DNA of 5,717 nucleotides from NCBI GenBank assembly GCA_026391995.1, contig JAPLCY010000165.1:1-5717 (forward strand), given 5' to 3'. Positions 5,496-5,717 of the stretch are shown here, one piece after another. The notes under the pieces were generated by a model. That model did not search any database, was not told where the DNA came from, and saw nothing but the letters and a program-made list of their open reading frames with translations. The translations under genes and the position numbers were made by a program. This DNA is from Candidatus Auribacterota bacterium. GTDB lineage: Bacteria > Auribacterota > Tritonobacteria > UBA1439. How positions within the stretch are numbered: position 1 is the first letter of the stretch; every line of letters starts with the position of its first letter.

Positions 5496-5509
5496 TACAT
5501 ACGGCCATC

Positions 5510-5717
5510 CTATAAAAAGAAATAAAACACCAGCGCAAAGAACAGGTCCGCTACCACGATGAAGAATATATCCATGACCACCGCGCGCGTCGTCGCCAGC
5601 CCCACGCCCCGCGCCCCGCCGGTCACCATGAGGCCGTTGTGGCAGCCGACGATCACGATGATCGCCGCGAAGCAGACCGATTTTACGCCTCCCTGCACCA
5701 GGTCCCTCACGTTGGCC
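5510..5717 (-). CDS. mlaE: Mla-type lipid ABC transporter permease (MlaE family), C-terminal part, cut by window end
   Basis: The frame is open to the window edge, and 68 C-terminal residues are visible, ending in TAG at 5510-5512. KSVCFAAIIVIVGCHNGL followed by TGGARGVGLATTRAVV is the signature of the last conserved cytoplasmic loop and helix of MlaE permeases. A final hydrophobic helix, FFIVVADLFFALVFYFF, ends the protein. MlaE works as a dimer in the inner membrane, bound by two MlaF subunits and the MlaD ring. The GTG at 5708-5710 is internal and not the start; the true start lies beyond the window. It is the first gene visible in the mlaE-mlaF-mlaD-lipoprotein operon. Confidence 0.92.
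   Translation of the reverse strand, partial: ANVRDLVQGGVKSVCFAAIIVIVGCHNGLMVTGGARGVGLATTRAVVMDIFFIVVADLFFALVFYFFL

Overview
The window reads as a high-GC chromosome segment from a Gram-negative (outer-membrane-bearing), probably uncultured bacterium. The diderm inference rests on a lipid-transport operon of the Mla/MCE type and on a BamE-like secreted protein. A group 4 membrane-bound [NiFe]-hydrogenase locus, CarD and GGCAGGCAGG-type palindromes would fit candidate phyla such as Omnitrophota or deltaproteobacteria-like lineages. That placement is weak inference; no rRNA or marker gene is present.

Left part (1-1896, + strand): the 3' end of a [NiFe]-hydrogenase (Ech/Mbh/Hyf-like) operon. 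It holds the C-terminal ~300 residues of an antiporter-like membrane subunit, then a 204-residue subunit with two [4Fe-4S] motifs and an extra pair of CxxC motifs, then a HycI-type hydrogenase maturation protease. The protease is broken: its N-terminal third lies in one frame and its C-terminal third in another. About 40 codons between them, including the expected central metal-binding Asp, are absent.

Middle part (1897-2998, + strand): a 54-bp GC-rich imperfect palindrome, a small secreted protein with a BamE/SmpA-like fold signature, then a CarD-family RNA polymerase-binding regulator with its own good sigma70-type promoter.

Right part (3014-5717, - strand, convergent with carD): a phospholipid/lipid ABC import or trafficking operon, transcribed mlaE (permease, cut by the window edge) - mlaF (ATPase) - mlaD (MCE-domain substrate-binding protein) - ABC-type transport auxiliary lipoprotein (PqiC-like). 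Together these would form an inner-membrane MlaFED-like complex plus an outer-membrane-anchored lipoprotein partner. The genes are unusually widely spaced (81, 126 and 168 nt), and the gaps contain inverted repeats. Two gaps carry diverged copies of one ~33-bp hairpin element whose differences preserve the stem (one compensatory pair, one G.U on the transcribed strand). In one copy each half of the element has expanded into 12-bp tandem repeats. This repeat family and the internally deleted hydrogenase protease are the most noteworthy things here. I did not find a convincing wholly new multi-gene system.
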